Counted from the stretch's first letter, positions 1 through 5,298 are shown. The stretch is 5,887 nt of DNA from Clostridia bacterium (GCA_017612655.1 JAGAFM010000129.1:1-5887), one strand, 5' to 3'. Notes: generated from the letters alone by a model not told the origin. Program-made: numbers and translations.

Positions 1-247
1 AGTCGACGTGCGCATAGTGACGCGCTTCGGTCTCATATTCGACGTGACGGGTGTTGATTGTGATACCTCTTGCTTTTTCTTCGGGAGCGTTGTCGATCTG
101 GTCGTAAGCCATGAAGTCGATCTTGGAATCTCTAAGGGAAAGAACTTTGGTAATTGCAGCGGTAAGAGTGGTCTTGCCATGGTCAACGTGTCCGATGGTA
201 CCAATGTTCACATGGGGCTTGGTGCGCTCGAATTTTGCCTTTGCCAT
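1..247 (-). CDS. tuf: Elongation factor Tu, N-terminal part (runs off left edge)
   Basis: EF-Tu is the cytoplasmic GTPase that carries aminoacyl-tRNA to the ribosomal A site. The 82 whole codons present start MAKAKFERTKPHVNIGTIGH. They contain the P-loop GHVDHGKT (residues 19-26) and the switch-I/G2 motif RGITI (60-64). The fragment ends at HVD, just where DCPGH would be expected, and the next base is compatible with Cys. The ATG at 245-247 has an AGGAGG at 255-260 on the minus strand. It is the last visible gene of the str operon, 65 bases after the fusA stop, with no terminator or convincing promoter between them, so I infer co-transcription. Hand-counted G+C is about 50 % over the first 240 bases, lower than in fusA. 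Identity is certain; only the C-terminal four-fifths is missing, because of the window edge. Confidence 0.97.
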   Translation of the reverse strand, partial: MAKAKFERTKPHVNIGTIGHVDHGKTTLTAAITKVLSLRDSKIDFMAYDQIDNAPEEKARGITINTRHVEYETEARHYAHVD

Positions 248-312
248 TTTGAAGTCCTCCTAATTTTAGTTTCTGTTTCTTGTATTTGTTTGATCAAAAT
301 GAGTTTTGAAAG

Positions 313-2433
313 TCAGACGCCTTTTCCGCGTTTGTTGATGATCTCCTCCTGAAGGCTCTTGGGAACCTCGGCGAAGTGAGACGGCTCCATCGCGTACTGG
401 GCGCGGCCCTGAGATTTCGAACGGAGATCGGTCGCGTATCCGAACATCTCGGAAAGCGGGACGAAGGAAAGGATTTCCGTCGTGCCGTTCCCGGTGGTCA
501 TGGACTGGATCGCACCGCGTCTGGAATTCAGGTCTCCGATGACATCTCCGAGATACTCATCGGGGGTAATGGTGGTGACTTTCATAATCGGTTCGGTCAG
601 AACCGGATCCGCTTTCCGCATCGCTTCCTTGAAGGCCATCGATCCGCAGATCTTGAACGCCATATCGGAAGAGTCCACTTCGTGGTAGGACCCGTCATAC
701 AGGGTGACCTTGACGTCCACGACGTTGTAGCCGGCGAGAACGCCGCTCTGCATCGCTCCCTGAATTCCGACATTGGTCGGCTCGATGTACTCCTTCGGAA
801 TCGATCCGCCGGTCACGGCGTTGATGAACTCGTAGCCTTTACCCGGTTCGTTCGGTTCCAGAATGATCTTGACGTGCGCGTACTGGCCGGAACCGCCGGA
901 CTGCTTGCGGTACTTGCACTCGTGATCGACCTTCTTGCGGATGGTCTCCTTGTAGGCGACCTGCGGCTTTCCGATGTTGGCCTCGACCTTGAACTCGCGG
1001 AGCAGGCGGTCGATAATGATCTCCAGGTGGAGTTCTCCCATCCCGGCGATGATCGTCTGTCCGGTTTCGTCGTCCGTGTAGGTCCGGAAGGTCGGGTCCT
1101 CTTCTGCCAGCTTCGCCAGCGCCAGACCCATCTTTTCCTGTCCGGCCTTCGTCTTTGGCTCGACGGCCTGACGGATAACCGGTTCCGGAAATTCCATGGA
1201 TTCCAGCACGATCGGATGCTTTTCGTCGCAGAACGTGTCGCCTGTCGTTGTGTATTTCGTGGACACCACGGCGGCGATATCACCCGCATAACAGGTTTCA
1301 AGGTCGGTCCGGTCGTTTGCGTGCATCTGAAGGATTCTGCCGAACCGCTCGTGCTTGCCTTTGGAAGAGTTGTAGACGTTGGTTCCCGCGGAGACGCTGC
1401 CCGAGTACACGCGGAAGAAGCAGAGCTTTCCGACGTAGGGATCGGTCATAATCTTGAACGCCAGCGCGGAGAACGGTTCGTTGTCCGAAGGGATCCGGTC
1501 TTCTTCCTCTCCCGTCCGGATGCTGGTCCCGCGGATGGCGGGAACGTCGGTTGGGGAAGGCATGAAGTCGACCACCGCGTCGAGCAGTTTCTGAACGCCC
1601 TTGTTGCGGTACGAAGTGCCGCAGATCACGGGAACGATCTTATTGGAAATGACGGCCTTCCGAAGCGCGGCTTTGAGTTCGGGGACGGTGATCTCCTCCC
1701 CATCGCAGTACTTCGCGAACAGATCTTCGTCCGTCTCGCAGATGGACTCGATCATCGCCTGGCGGTATTCCTCCGCCTGCTCCTTCATTTCCTCCGGAAC
1801 GGGTTCCACCCGCATGTCTTTTCCGAGATCGTCGTAGTAGATGTCGGAAGTCATGGTCATCAGGTCGATCATTCCGCGGAAGGTCTGTTCCGCTCCGATC
1901 GGCAGCTGAATCGGAACCGCGTTCGCGTGAAGCCGTTCTTTCAGCATCGAGACACAGCGGAAGAAGTTGGCGCCGTTGATGTCCATCTTGTTGACGTACA
2001 CCATACGCGGAACCTGGTACTTGTCGGCCTGTCTCCAGACCGTCTCGGACTGCGGTTCCACGCCGCCCTTCGCGCAGAGCACGGTAACCGCCCCGTCCAG
2101 GACGCGCAGCGACCGTTCCACTTCAACCGTGAAGTCCACGTGTCCGGGTGTGTCGATGATATTGATCCGGTGAATGTGATACTTGAACGACGCGTCGTCG
2201 TGGTAGTCTGAATGGGCCCAGTAGCAGGTGGTAGCGGCAGACGTGATCGTGATGCCGCGCTCCTGTTCCTGTACCATCCAGTCCATGGTTGCCGCGCCGT
2301 CGTGAACCTCACCGATTTTGTGCGTTTTGCCCGTATAGAACAGGATTCGTTCTGTCGTCGTGGTCTTTCCGGCATCGATGTGTGCCATAATACCGATGTT
2401 ACGGGTTCGCTCTAGCGGGTATTCCCTCGGCAT
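313..2433 (-). CDS. fusA: Elongation factor G, full length
   Basis: Translocation GTPase EF-G, 706 aa, acting on the cytoplasmic ribosome to move tRNA and mRNA after peptide transfer and to help recycle ribosomes. All G motifs are visible: P-loop AHIDAGKT (17-24), RGITI (59-63), DTPGH (94-98), NKMD (148-151) and a GTS-type G5. Domain II has the EPFSALAFKIMTDPYVGK signature, domain III has AGMGELHLEIIIDRL, and domain IV has the GGSIPKEYIEP tip loop. The C-terminal domain V includes PLSEMFGYATDLRSKSQGR. The ATG at 2431-2433 has an AGGAG nine bases upstream (2443-2447). The stop is TGA. The gene lies 45 bases after rpsG and 65 before tuf, as in the usual str operon. Between the G2 and G3 motifs it carries about 13 more residues than B. 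subtilis EF-G (compared from memory), which accounts for its extra length. It looks like the housekeeping copy: intact, with standard motifs. Confidence 0.98.
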   Translation of the reverse strand: MPREYPLERTRNIGIMAHIDAGKTTTTERILFYTGKTHKIGEVHDGAATMDWMVQEQERGITITSAATTCYWAHSDYHDDASFKYHIHRINIIDTPGHVDFTVEVERSLRVLDGAVTVLCAKGGVEPQSETVWRQADKYQVPRMVYVNKMDINGANFFRCVSMLKERLHANAVPIQLPIGAEQTFRGMIDLMTMTSDIYYDDLGKDMRVEPVPEEMKEQAEEYRQAMIESICETDEDLFAKYCDGEEITVPELKAALRKAVISNKIVPVICGTSYRNKGVQKLLDAVVDFMPSPTDVPAIRGTSIRTGEEEDRIPSDNEPFSALAFKIMTDPYVGKLCFFRVYSGSVSAGTNVYNSSKGKHERFGRILQMHANDRTDLETCYAGDIAAVVSTKYTTTGDTFCDEKHPIVLESMEFPEPVIRQAVEPKTKAGQEKMGLALAKLAEEDPTFRTYTDDETGQTIIAGMGELHLEIIIDRLLREFKVEANIGKPQVAYKETIRKKVDHECKYRKQSGGSGQYAHVKIILEPNEPGKGYEFINAVTGGSIPKEYIEPTNVGIQGAMQSGVLAGYNVVDVKVTLYDGSYHEVDSSDMAFKICGSMAFKEAMRKADPVLTEPIMKVTTITPDEYLGDVIGDLNSRRGAIQSMTTGNGTTEILSFVPLSEMFGYATDLRSKSQGRAQYAMEPSHFAEVPKSLQEEIINKRGKGV

Positions 2434-2478
2434 TGCCTAAAACTCCTAACTCTCCGAAACAACGGAGATCGCTCAAAC

Positions 2479-2949
2479 TCAGTATCTGTAGTGTGCAAAA
2501 GCCTTGTTCGCTTCTGCCATTCTGTGCGTATCTTCCTTTTTCTTGACGGAACCGCCCAGATTGTTCATAGCATCCACAATCTCATTGGCGAGCTTCTCCG
2601 CCATCGTCCGTTCAGAACGGGCTCTGGAATACGTCGTCAGCCAGCGAAGACCAAGTGTCTGTCTTCTCTCCGCGCGAACCTCCATCGGCACCTGATATGT
2701 GGAACCTCCGACCCGGCGCGCTTTGACTTCGAGCACGGGCATGATGTTCTCCAGTGCGGTCTGGAATGCTTCGAGCGGGTTCTTGCCGGTCTTTTCTTCG
2801 ACGATTGCGAAAGCGTCGTAGACGATCGTCTGGGCAACGCCCTTCTTCCCGTCGTACATGATGTTGTTGATCAGCTTGGTGACCAGCTTCGAATTGTACA
2901 TGGGATCCGGCAGGACATCTCTCTTGGAAATTTGACCTCTTCTCGGCAC
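2479..2949 (-). CDS. rpsG: 30S ribosomal protein S7
   Basis: Primary 16S rRNA-binding protein that nucleates assembly of the 30S head and lines the E site. I start it at the GTG of 2947-2949, giving PRRGQISKRDVLPDPMYNSK after the initiator and exactly 156 aa, the usual S7 length. In-frame TTG and ATG codons seven and six codons upstream lie at or before the Shine-Dalgarno sequence, so I reject them. Family landmarks include the ARRVGGSTYQVP stretch, the RWLTTYSRARSE segment and the HRMAEANKAFAHYRY tail. The stop is TGA at 2479-2481. It follows rpsL after a long 181-base spacer and precedes fusA by 45 bases. In E. coli, S7 represses its own operon by binding the rpsL-rpsG spacer; whether the long spacer here does the same is inference. 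Confidence 0.97.
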   Translation of the reverse strand: MPRRGQISKRDVLPDPMYNSKLVTKLINNIMYDGKKGVAQTIVYDAFAIVEEKTGKNPLEAFQTALENIMPVLEVKARRVGGSTYQVPMEVRAERRQTLGLRWLTTYSRARSERTMAEKLANEIVDAMNNLGGSVKKKEDTHRMAEANKAFAHYRY

Positions 2950-3130
2950 TGTACTTCCCTCCTTCATCAAAAATATGAAATCACAGGTACTCGAAAGTAT
3001 TTCTCCCGTTTGTGCGAAAAACCATTTTCCCTCAGCTGTCCTGTCTTTTATAAAGCAGTGTCAACACATGGAAAAACTGTTTTCCCAACTCATCGGTTAC
3101 ATACTGTGGAATAACCGTTTGCCTGACGAA
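2950..3130 (-). promoter_or_regulatory. Long rpsL-rpsG spacer with three small hairpins
   Basis: This is 181 bases between the S12 stop and the S7 start with no believable gene. Read on the minus strand it contains a 6-bp stem CGGTTA/TAACCG (3094-3117), and two near copies of a 17-base element, GGGAAAACAGTTTTTCC (3070-3086) and GGGAAAATGGTTTTTCG (3015-3031), that match at 14 of 17 positions. Each of these can fold into a short A/U-rich stem. There is no terminator-like GC stem plus U-tract, so the operon probably reads through. In E. coli the equivalent spacer is the binding site for repressor S7. A structured regulatory or processing element is plausible here but unproven. A TTGACA at 3059-3064 has no -10 at the right distance. 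Confidence 0.5.
2958..2964 (-). promoter_or_regulatory. Ribosome binding site that fixes the rpsG GTG start
   Basis: AAGGAGG on the minus strand, eight bases before the GTG at 2949. It shows that the GTG, not the in-frame TTG (2968-2970) or ATG (2965-2967), is the initiation codon, because both alternatives lie upstream of the Shine-Dalgarno sequence itself. Confidence 0.88.
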
Positions 3131-3553
3131 TCAGGACTTCTTTGCCTTGGGCCGCTTTGCGCCGTACAGGGAACGTCCCTGCGCACGGTTGGCAACGCCC
3201 TGCGTATCCAGCGTTCCGCGAATGATATGGTAGCGGACACCGGGCAGGTCACGAACCCTGCCGCCGCGGATCAGAACCACGGAGTGCTCCTGCAGGTTGT
3301 GGCCGATGCCGGGGATATAGCAGGTGGCTTCCATACCGTTGGTCAGTCTCACACGGGCGATCTTCCGAATCGCAGAGTTCGGCTTCTTCGGGGTCTTCGT
3401 GGTCACGACCGTGCAGACACCGCGCTTCTGGGGCGAGCTCAGGTTCTTGGATTCCTTGGTCAGAGAGTTGTAGCTCTTCTGAAGAATCGGAGCCTTGGAC
3501 TTGTACACCTTCGCTTTGCGTTCCGTTTTGACAAGTTGGTTAAAGGTTGGCAT
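3131..3553 (-). CDS. rpsL: 30S ribosomal protein S12, long Gram-positive form
   Basis: Decoding-centre protein of the 30S subunit and the classical streptomycin-resistance locus, 140 aa. The ATG at 3551-3553 gives MPTFNQLVKTERKAK, the usual S12 start, with AAAGGAGG five to six bases upstream (3559-3567). It has the N-terminal insertion of about 13 residues seen in Firmicutes before PQKRGVCT, then TPKKPNSAIRKIARVRLTNG (54-73) and GIGHNLQEHSVVLIRGGRV (82-100). Offset against E. coli is 13. Lys43 is kept (K56), Asp89 (D102) and Pro91 (P104) are kept, but the Lys88 position is Arg101 (codon CGT at 3251-3253). The Arg36 position is Val49. The stop is TGA. It is the first gene of the operon behind the promoter at 3694-3722. 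Identity is certain; the effect of Arg101 on drug sensitivity is inferred from K88R mutants in other species. Confidence 0.98.
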   Translation of the reverse strand: MPTFNQLVKTERKAKVYKSKAPILQKSYNSLTKESKNLSSPQKRGVCTVVTTKTPKKPNSAIRKIARVRLTNGMEATCYIPGIGHNLQEHSVVLIRGGRVRDLPGVRYHIIRGTLDTQGVANRAQGRSLYGAKRPKAKKS

Positions 3554-3687
3554 GTGTTTCCTCCTTTCTTCGATGGTAAGGATGCGCCCCCGTCGGAGGA
3601 GATTCTCCCGCTCCGGTGCTATGTTCCGGAGAGAAAAAACCGGGTCCGAACAAAGGACCAAATGCCGAAAAACCGAAATCGGCATTC
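3554..3687 (-). promoter_or_regulatory. Leader of the str operon with three tandem hairpins, possible attenuator
   Basis: This is the predicted 5' untranslated RNA from the start near 3687 to the rpsL ATG. In RNA order it can form hairpin A, AATGCCGA/TCGGCATT (8 bp, 3661-3686, at the very 5' end); hairpin B, GGTCC/GGACC with a 7-nt loop (3643-3659), followed three bases later by a run of six U; and hairpin C, CTCCGG/CCGGAG with a 9-nt loop (3611-3631). Hairpin B plus its U-run looks like a weak intrinsic terminator, so transcription attenuation is possible, but the stem is only 5 bp. The rpsL Shine-Dalgarno at 3559-3567 is outside these stems. No regulator-binding RNA motif was recognised. 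Confidence 0.5.
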
Positions 3688-3693
3688 CGCGGT

Positions 3694-3722
3694 ATTATAT
3701 CACTTTTCCCTTTTGAGGTCAA
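3694..3722 (-). promoter_or_regulatory. Promoter of the str operon
   Basis: On the minus strand the -35 is TTGACC (3722-3717), the spacer is 17 bases, and the -10 is TATAAT (3699-3694), placing the start near 3687. Directly upstream of the -35 lie two A-tracts (seven A at 3731-3725 and six A at 3739-3734) spaced about one helical turn apart, which resemble an UP element. This fits the very high expression expected of translation genes. It is about 140 bases before rpsL with nothing else in that direction. Confidence 0.9.
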
Positions 3723-3765
3723 GCTTTTTTTCGTTTTTTCAAAGGAAAAACCGGCCTTTCCCCCC

Positions 3766-3786
3766 AAAAAGGCGGAAAAACCCGCC
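3766..3786 (-). terminator. Weak terminator-like hairpin upstream of the str promoter
   Basis: On the minus strand GGCGG (3786-3782) pairs with CCGCC (3775-3771) around a 6-base loop and is followed by five T (3770-3766). The stem is only 5 bp, though all G/C. It would stop leftward antisense transcription before it enters the str operon. No gene obviously needs it, so it could be chance in a region rich in A/T homopolymers. Confidence 0.35.
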
Positions 3787-3818
3787 GATTCCGGCAAAAA
3801 AGGCCGATTCTAAAGAGC

Positions 3819-3843
3819 TTTTCGGGGACCGCCGTCCCGAAAA
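3819..3843. repeat. Inverted repeat between the divergent promoters
   Basis: TTTTCGGGGAC and GTCCCGAAAA pair over 10 bp with one bulged G around a CGCC loop. T-tracts lie on the outer 5' side and A-tracts on the 3' side on both strands, the reverse of an intrinsic terminator, so it is not a simple stop signal. It may be a protein site or a structural element. Function is unknown. Confidence 0.45.
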
Positions 3844-3902
3844 AACGCGCCTTCTCGTTGTTTTTTGGTTTGCAAACAGTTCTCCACATTCCAGACGGGA
3901 AG

Positions 3903-3921
3903 GTTTCCCGCCCCGGGAAAC
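3903..3921. promoter_or_regulatory. Palindrome touching the -35 box, candidate operator
   Basis: GTTTCCCG (3903-3910) and CGGGAAAC (3914-3921) form a perfect 8-bp inverted repeat around CCC and end on the base just before the -35 hexamer of the following promoter. Position and symmetry suit a site for a dimeric regulator, either an activator or a repressor. It does not resemble the GTTAG-type palindromes of the feo region. Binding is inference only. Confidence 0.45.
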
Positions 3922-3950
3922 TTGACAGAGGGTGAGCAGAAGTGTATAAT
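3922..3950 (+). promoter_or_regulatory. Perfect-consensus promoter of the membrane-protein pair
   Basis: TTGACA (3922-3927), a 17-base spacer, and TATAAT (3945-3950), both hexamers matching the sigma-A/sigma-70 consensus exactly. The start should lie near 3957, giving a leader of about 55 bases before the ATG at 4013. Such a match predicts strong transcription unless the adjoining palindrome binds a repressor. Confidence 0.92.
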
Positions 3951-4012
3951 AGGAACAAATCGCAGTATGCTTTCACCGTGGGAGTTCCCCGTCAGACAGG
4001 AGGTTGTTCACC

Positions 4013-4435
4013 ATGGCATGTTTTCTCGTCCCGGTCACTGAGGCAATTGTTACAACGATCGCAACCAAAATCATTGAAAAAAGGGAAAAAGAACCCGAAT
4101 CCGTTTCTCTGAGCACCGGCGGGGAATCCGCTGAGACCGCTGTTAAGATTCCGTTTTCCAGAAAGCTGAAATGGCTGAACGGACTGCTCTGGGGAGGCTC
4201 TGCCCTGCTCGCGTTCGAACACGTGTGGCACGGCGAGGTCGTTCCCTGGTTTCCGTTCCTGACGGCCGCTGCGGATCCGGCGGACGCAGCAGAAATGCTG
4301 CATGAAATGGCAACGGCCGGCGTTGCCATGGCGGCTTTTGTCACGGTGGTGTGGCTCGTGCTGCTCGGCGTTTCCCGTCTGATCGAAAAGCGGGCGGACA
4401 AAGAGACATCCTCCCCCGCTCCTTCCGAAGGGTAA
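4013..4435 (+). CDS. Small membrane protein of unknown function, first of a pair
   Basis: I do not recognise a named family. The 140-aa product starts MACFLVPVTEAIVTTIATKI; the ATG at 4013 has an AGGAGG nine bases upstream (3998-4003), preferred over an in-frame TTG at 4004 that touches that site. Visible parts are a hydrophobic N-terminal helix (about 4-21, with Glu10 inside it), a charged linker rich in Lys/Glu/Ser (22-50), a second hydrophobic segment with LLWGGSALLAFEHVWHG (58-74), a Pro/Asp-rich loop (80-92), a strong transmembrane helix (about 100-121), and a charged tail ending SSPAPSEG. There is no classical signal-peptidase site. His70, His73, His97 and Cys3 could in principle be ligands, but nothing proves it. 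The TAA stop overlaps the ribosome binding site of the next gene, so the two are translationally coupled. Similarity to that neighbour suggests they work together, perhaps as a heteromeric membrane complex. Confidence 0.85.
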   Translation: MACFLVPVTEAIVTTIATKIIEKREKEPESVSLSTGGESAETAVKIPFSRKLKWLNGLLWGGSALLAFEHVWHGEVVPWFPFLTAAADPADAAEMLHEMATAGVAMAAFVTVVWLVLLGVSRLIEKRADKETSSPAPSEG

Positions 4436-4446
4436 GGAGGGTTCCC

Positions 4447-4764
4447 ATGACACTGCTGATTACGGTTTTCGCAGCGATTGTCTGCACAGTCATCTGGTAC
4501 CGGAAGGCGCCGGAAAGCGAAATGAAGATCGGAATCCTCTGCTGGATGTTCTGGGGCGCGTCTCTCATGTGGCTCGTCGATGCGGTCTTTGAATATGCCG
4601 AACTCGGTGCGGAGTACTTCACGCCCGCGCCCGCCGACATGCTCAACGCTGCGTTTCTCGGTCTGTCGGCGGTTGCGCTCGGACTCGCGATCTGGCTCGT
4701 GATCGTCCTCATCAAGGACCCGCGCGGCGTGATCCGGAAGCAGCTCTCCGGGGCCAAGCGGTAA
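4447..4764 (+). CDS. Small three-helix membrane protein of unknown function, second of a pair
   Basis: Unrecognised 105-aa protein starting MTLLITVFAAIVCTVIWYRK at the ATG of 4447, with AAGGAGG at 4434-4440 six bases upstream; that site contains the last bases of the previous stop codon. Three hydrophobic segments are clear: about 2-17, 29-49 (GILCWMFWGASLMWLVDAVF) and 69-90, joined by short polar loops and ending in a basic tail (RKQLSGAKR). By the positive-inside rule the tail should be cytoplasmic. The AIVCTVI stretch, the WGAS-x5-D motif and the ML-x16-WLV stretch match comparable places in the protein encoded just upstream, so the two are probably diverged paralogues. A terminator follows 22 bases after the stop, so the unit has only these two genes. 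Function is not inferable from sequence; the nearby iron genes are on separate promoters. Confidence 0.85.
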   Translation: MTLLITVFAAIVCTVIWYRKAPESEMKIGILCWMFWGASLMWLVDAVFEYAELGAEYFTPAPADMLNAAFLGLSAVALGLAIWLVIVLIKDPRGVIRKQLSGAKR

Positions 4765-4786
4765 ACGTCCCATCCCCGATTGTTTG

Positions 4787-4822
4787 AAAAAGGTGCGGCC
4801 CCGAAAGAGGACGCACCTTTTT
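4787..4822. terminator. Bidirectional terminator between convergent genes
   Basis: AAAAAGGTGCG (4787-4797) pairs perfectly with CGCACCTTTTT (4812-4822) over 11 bp around a 14-base loop that can add a few inner pairs. It has a T-run on the 3' side on both strands. It ends the membrane-protein pair (stop at 4764) from the left and the convergent repressor gene (stop at 4885) from the right. Confidence 0.93.
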
Positions 4823-4884
4823 GTTTGGAACTGCTTCCGCCTGCCGGGGACAATCTCCCGGTCAGTCCGGTTTCTGTTGCGGAA

Positions 4885-5262
4885 TTACTGTTTGGAGCCG
4901 TACTGTCTCATGTGATTTTTCAGCGCCTCAAAGGTCTTCTCGCTGATATAATGTTCGATGCGGCAGGCGTCCTCCGTCGCGGTTTCCTCGTCCACCCCGA
5001 TGTTCTTCAGGAGCTGGCTGAGGAGCATGTGACGCTCGTAGATGATTTTCGCCCTTTTCTCGCCCTCTTCGGTCAGCTTGAGAAAGCCCTGACCGTCCAT
5101 TGCGACGAGTCCGTCTTTTTTCAGGATCCCGATCGCACGGCTGACCGAGGGCTTGGAAAAGCCCATCTGGGCGCCGACATCGATACTCCTCACGGCAGTG
5201 GATTTCTGGGACAGGACATAGATGGTTTCCAGGTACATTTCCCCGGATTCGCGCAGAGTCAT
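4885..5262 (-). CDS. DtxR-family metal-dependent repressor, iron type, no SH3 domain
   Basis: Cytoplasmic transcriptional repressor of 125 aa that should bind DNA as a dimer when loaded with Fe(II). The ATG at 5260-5262 has AAGGAGG seven bases upstream (5270-5276). The winged helix-turn-helix spans about 4-65, with recognition helix SKPSVSRAIGILKKDG (36-51); the metal-binding/dimerisation domain follows (70-120). By motif alignment from memory, the primary metal site has Met9, Cys100, Glu103 and His104 (EDACRIEH), the DtxR/IdeR set (M10, C102, E105, H106) rather than the MntR set (D8, E99). His78 matches DtxR His79, but the other ancillary ligands Glu83 and His98 are Ser82 and Thr96. The C-terminal SH3-like domain of DtxR is absent, as in MntR-length members. 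It is divergent from feoA across a region full of palindromes. The symbol is left blank because family members carry many names. Confidence 0.93.
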   Translation of the reverse strand: MTLRESGEMYLETIYVLSQKSTAVRSIDVGAQMGFSKPSVSRAIGILKKDGLVAMDGQGFLKLTEEGEKRAKIIYERHMLLSQLLKNIGVDEETATEDACRIEHYISEKTFEALKNHMRQYGSKQ

Positions 5263-5280
5263 GGGACCCCCTCCTTTTCT

Positions 5281-5296
5281 GTTAGCCGTTGCTTAC
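5281..5296. promoter_or_regulatory. Operator copy O5 at the repressor's own start
   Basis: GTTAGCCGTTGCTTAC matches the array consensus GTTAGSnnnnGCTAAC at all fixed positions but one (GCTTAC for GCTAAC). It covers the predicted transcription start (near 5292) of the DtxR-family gene, three bases downstream of its -10, so occupancy would block that promoter. This implies negative autoregulation; binding is inferred. Confidence 0.65.
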
Positions 5297-5298
5297 TC

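Larger units (their letters stand above)
3723..3902. other. Gene-free divergent region, A/C-rich on the plus strand
   Basis: This is the core of the 459-base gap between rpsL and the membrane-protein pair. I see no ribosome binding site followed by a believable gene on either strand; the open frames across it are low-complexity Phe/Lys/Pro-rich and lack starts with Shine-Dalgarno sequences. It contains A-tracts serving the str promoter, a short GC stem with a T-run on the minus strand (3766-3786), a stronger hairpin at 3819-3843, and a short direct repeat GCCGATTC at 3784-3791 and 3803-3810. Confidence 0.6.

Noticed and set aside
376..2211. 611-codon open frame on the plus strand opposite fusA
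   Set aside because: It is fully antisense to a certain EF-G gene, has no ribosome binding site, and its Arg/Val/Asp/Leu-rich product is the usual shadow of a GC-rich gene.
2965..2970. Upstream TTG/ATG starts for S7
   Set aside because: They lie at or before the Shine-Dalgarno sequence, and the GTG at 2949 gives the standard 156-aa protein.
3042..3064. Possible internal promoter before rpsG (TTGACA at 3064-3059)
   Set aside because: There is no -10 at 16-18 bases; the only TATAA-like sequence is about 6 bases away.
2975..3925. 316-codon open frame on the plus strand across rpsL and the divergent region
   Set aside because: It runs antisense through S12 and into low-complexity intergenic sequence, with no start signal; it is a chance frame.
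3719..3976. 85-codon minus-strand frame in the divergent region
   Set aside because: No Shine-Dalgarno sequence, low-complexity Phe/Arg/Lys product, and it overlaps the str promoter and the opposite-strand promoter.
4844..4861. Hairpin CCGGG/CCCGG after the repressor gene
   Set aside because: It has a bulge and no U-run on either strand; the strong terminator at 4787-4822 explains termination.
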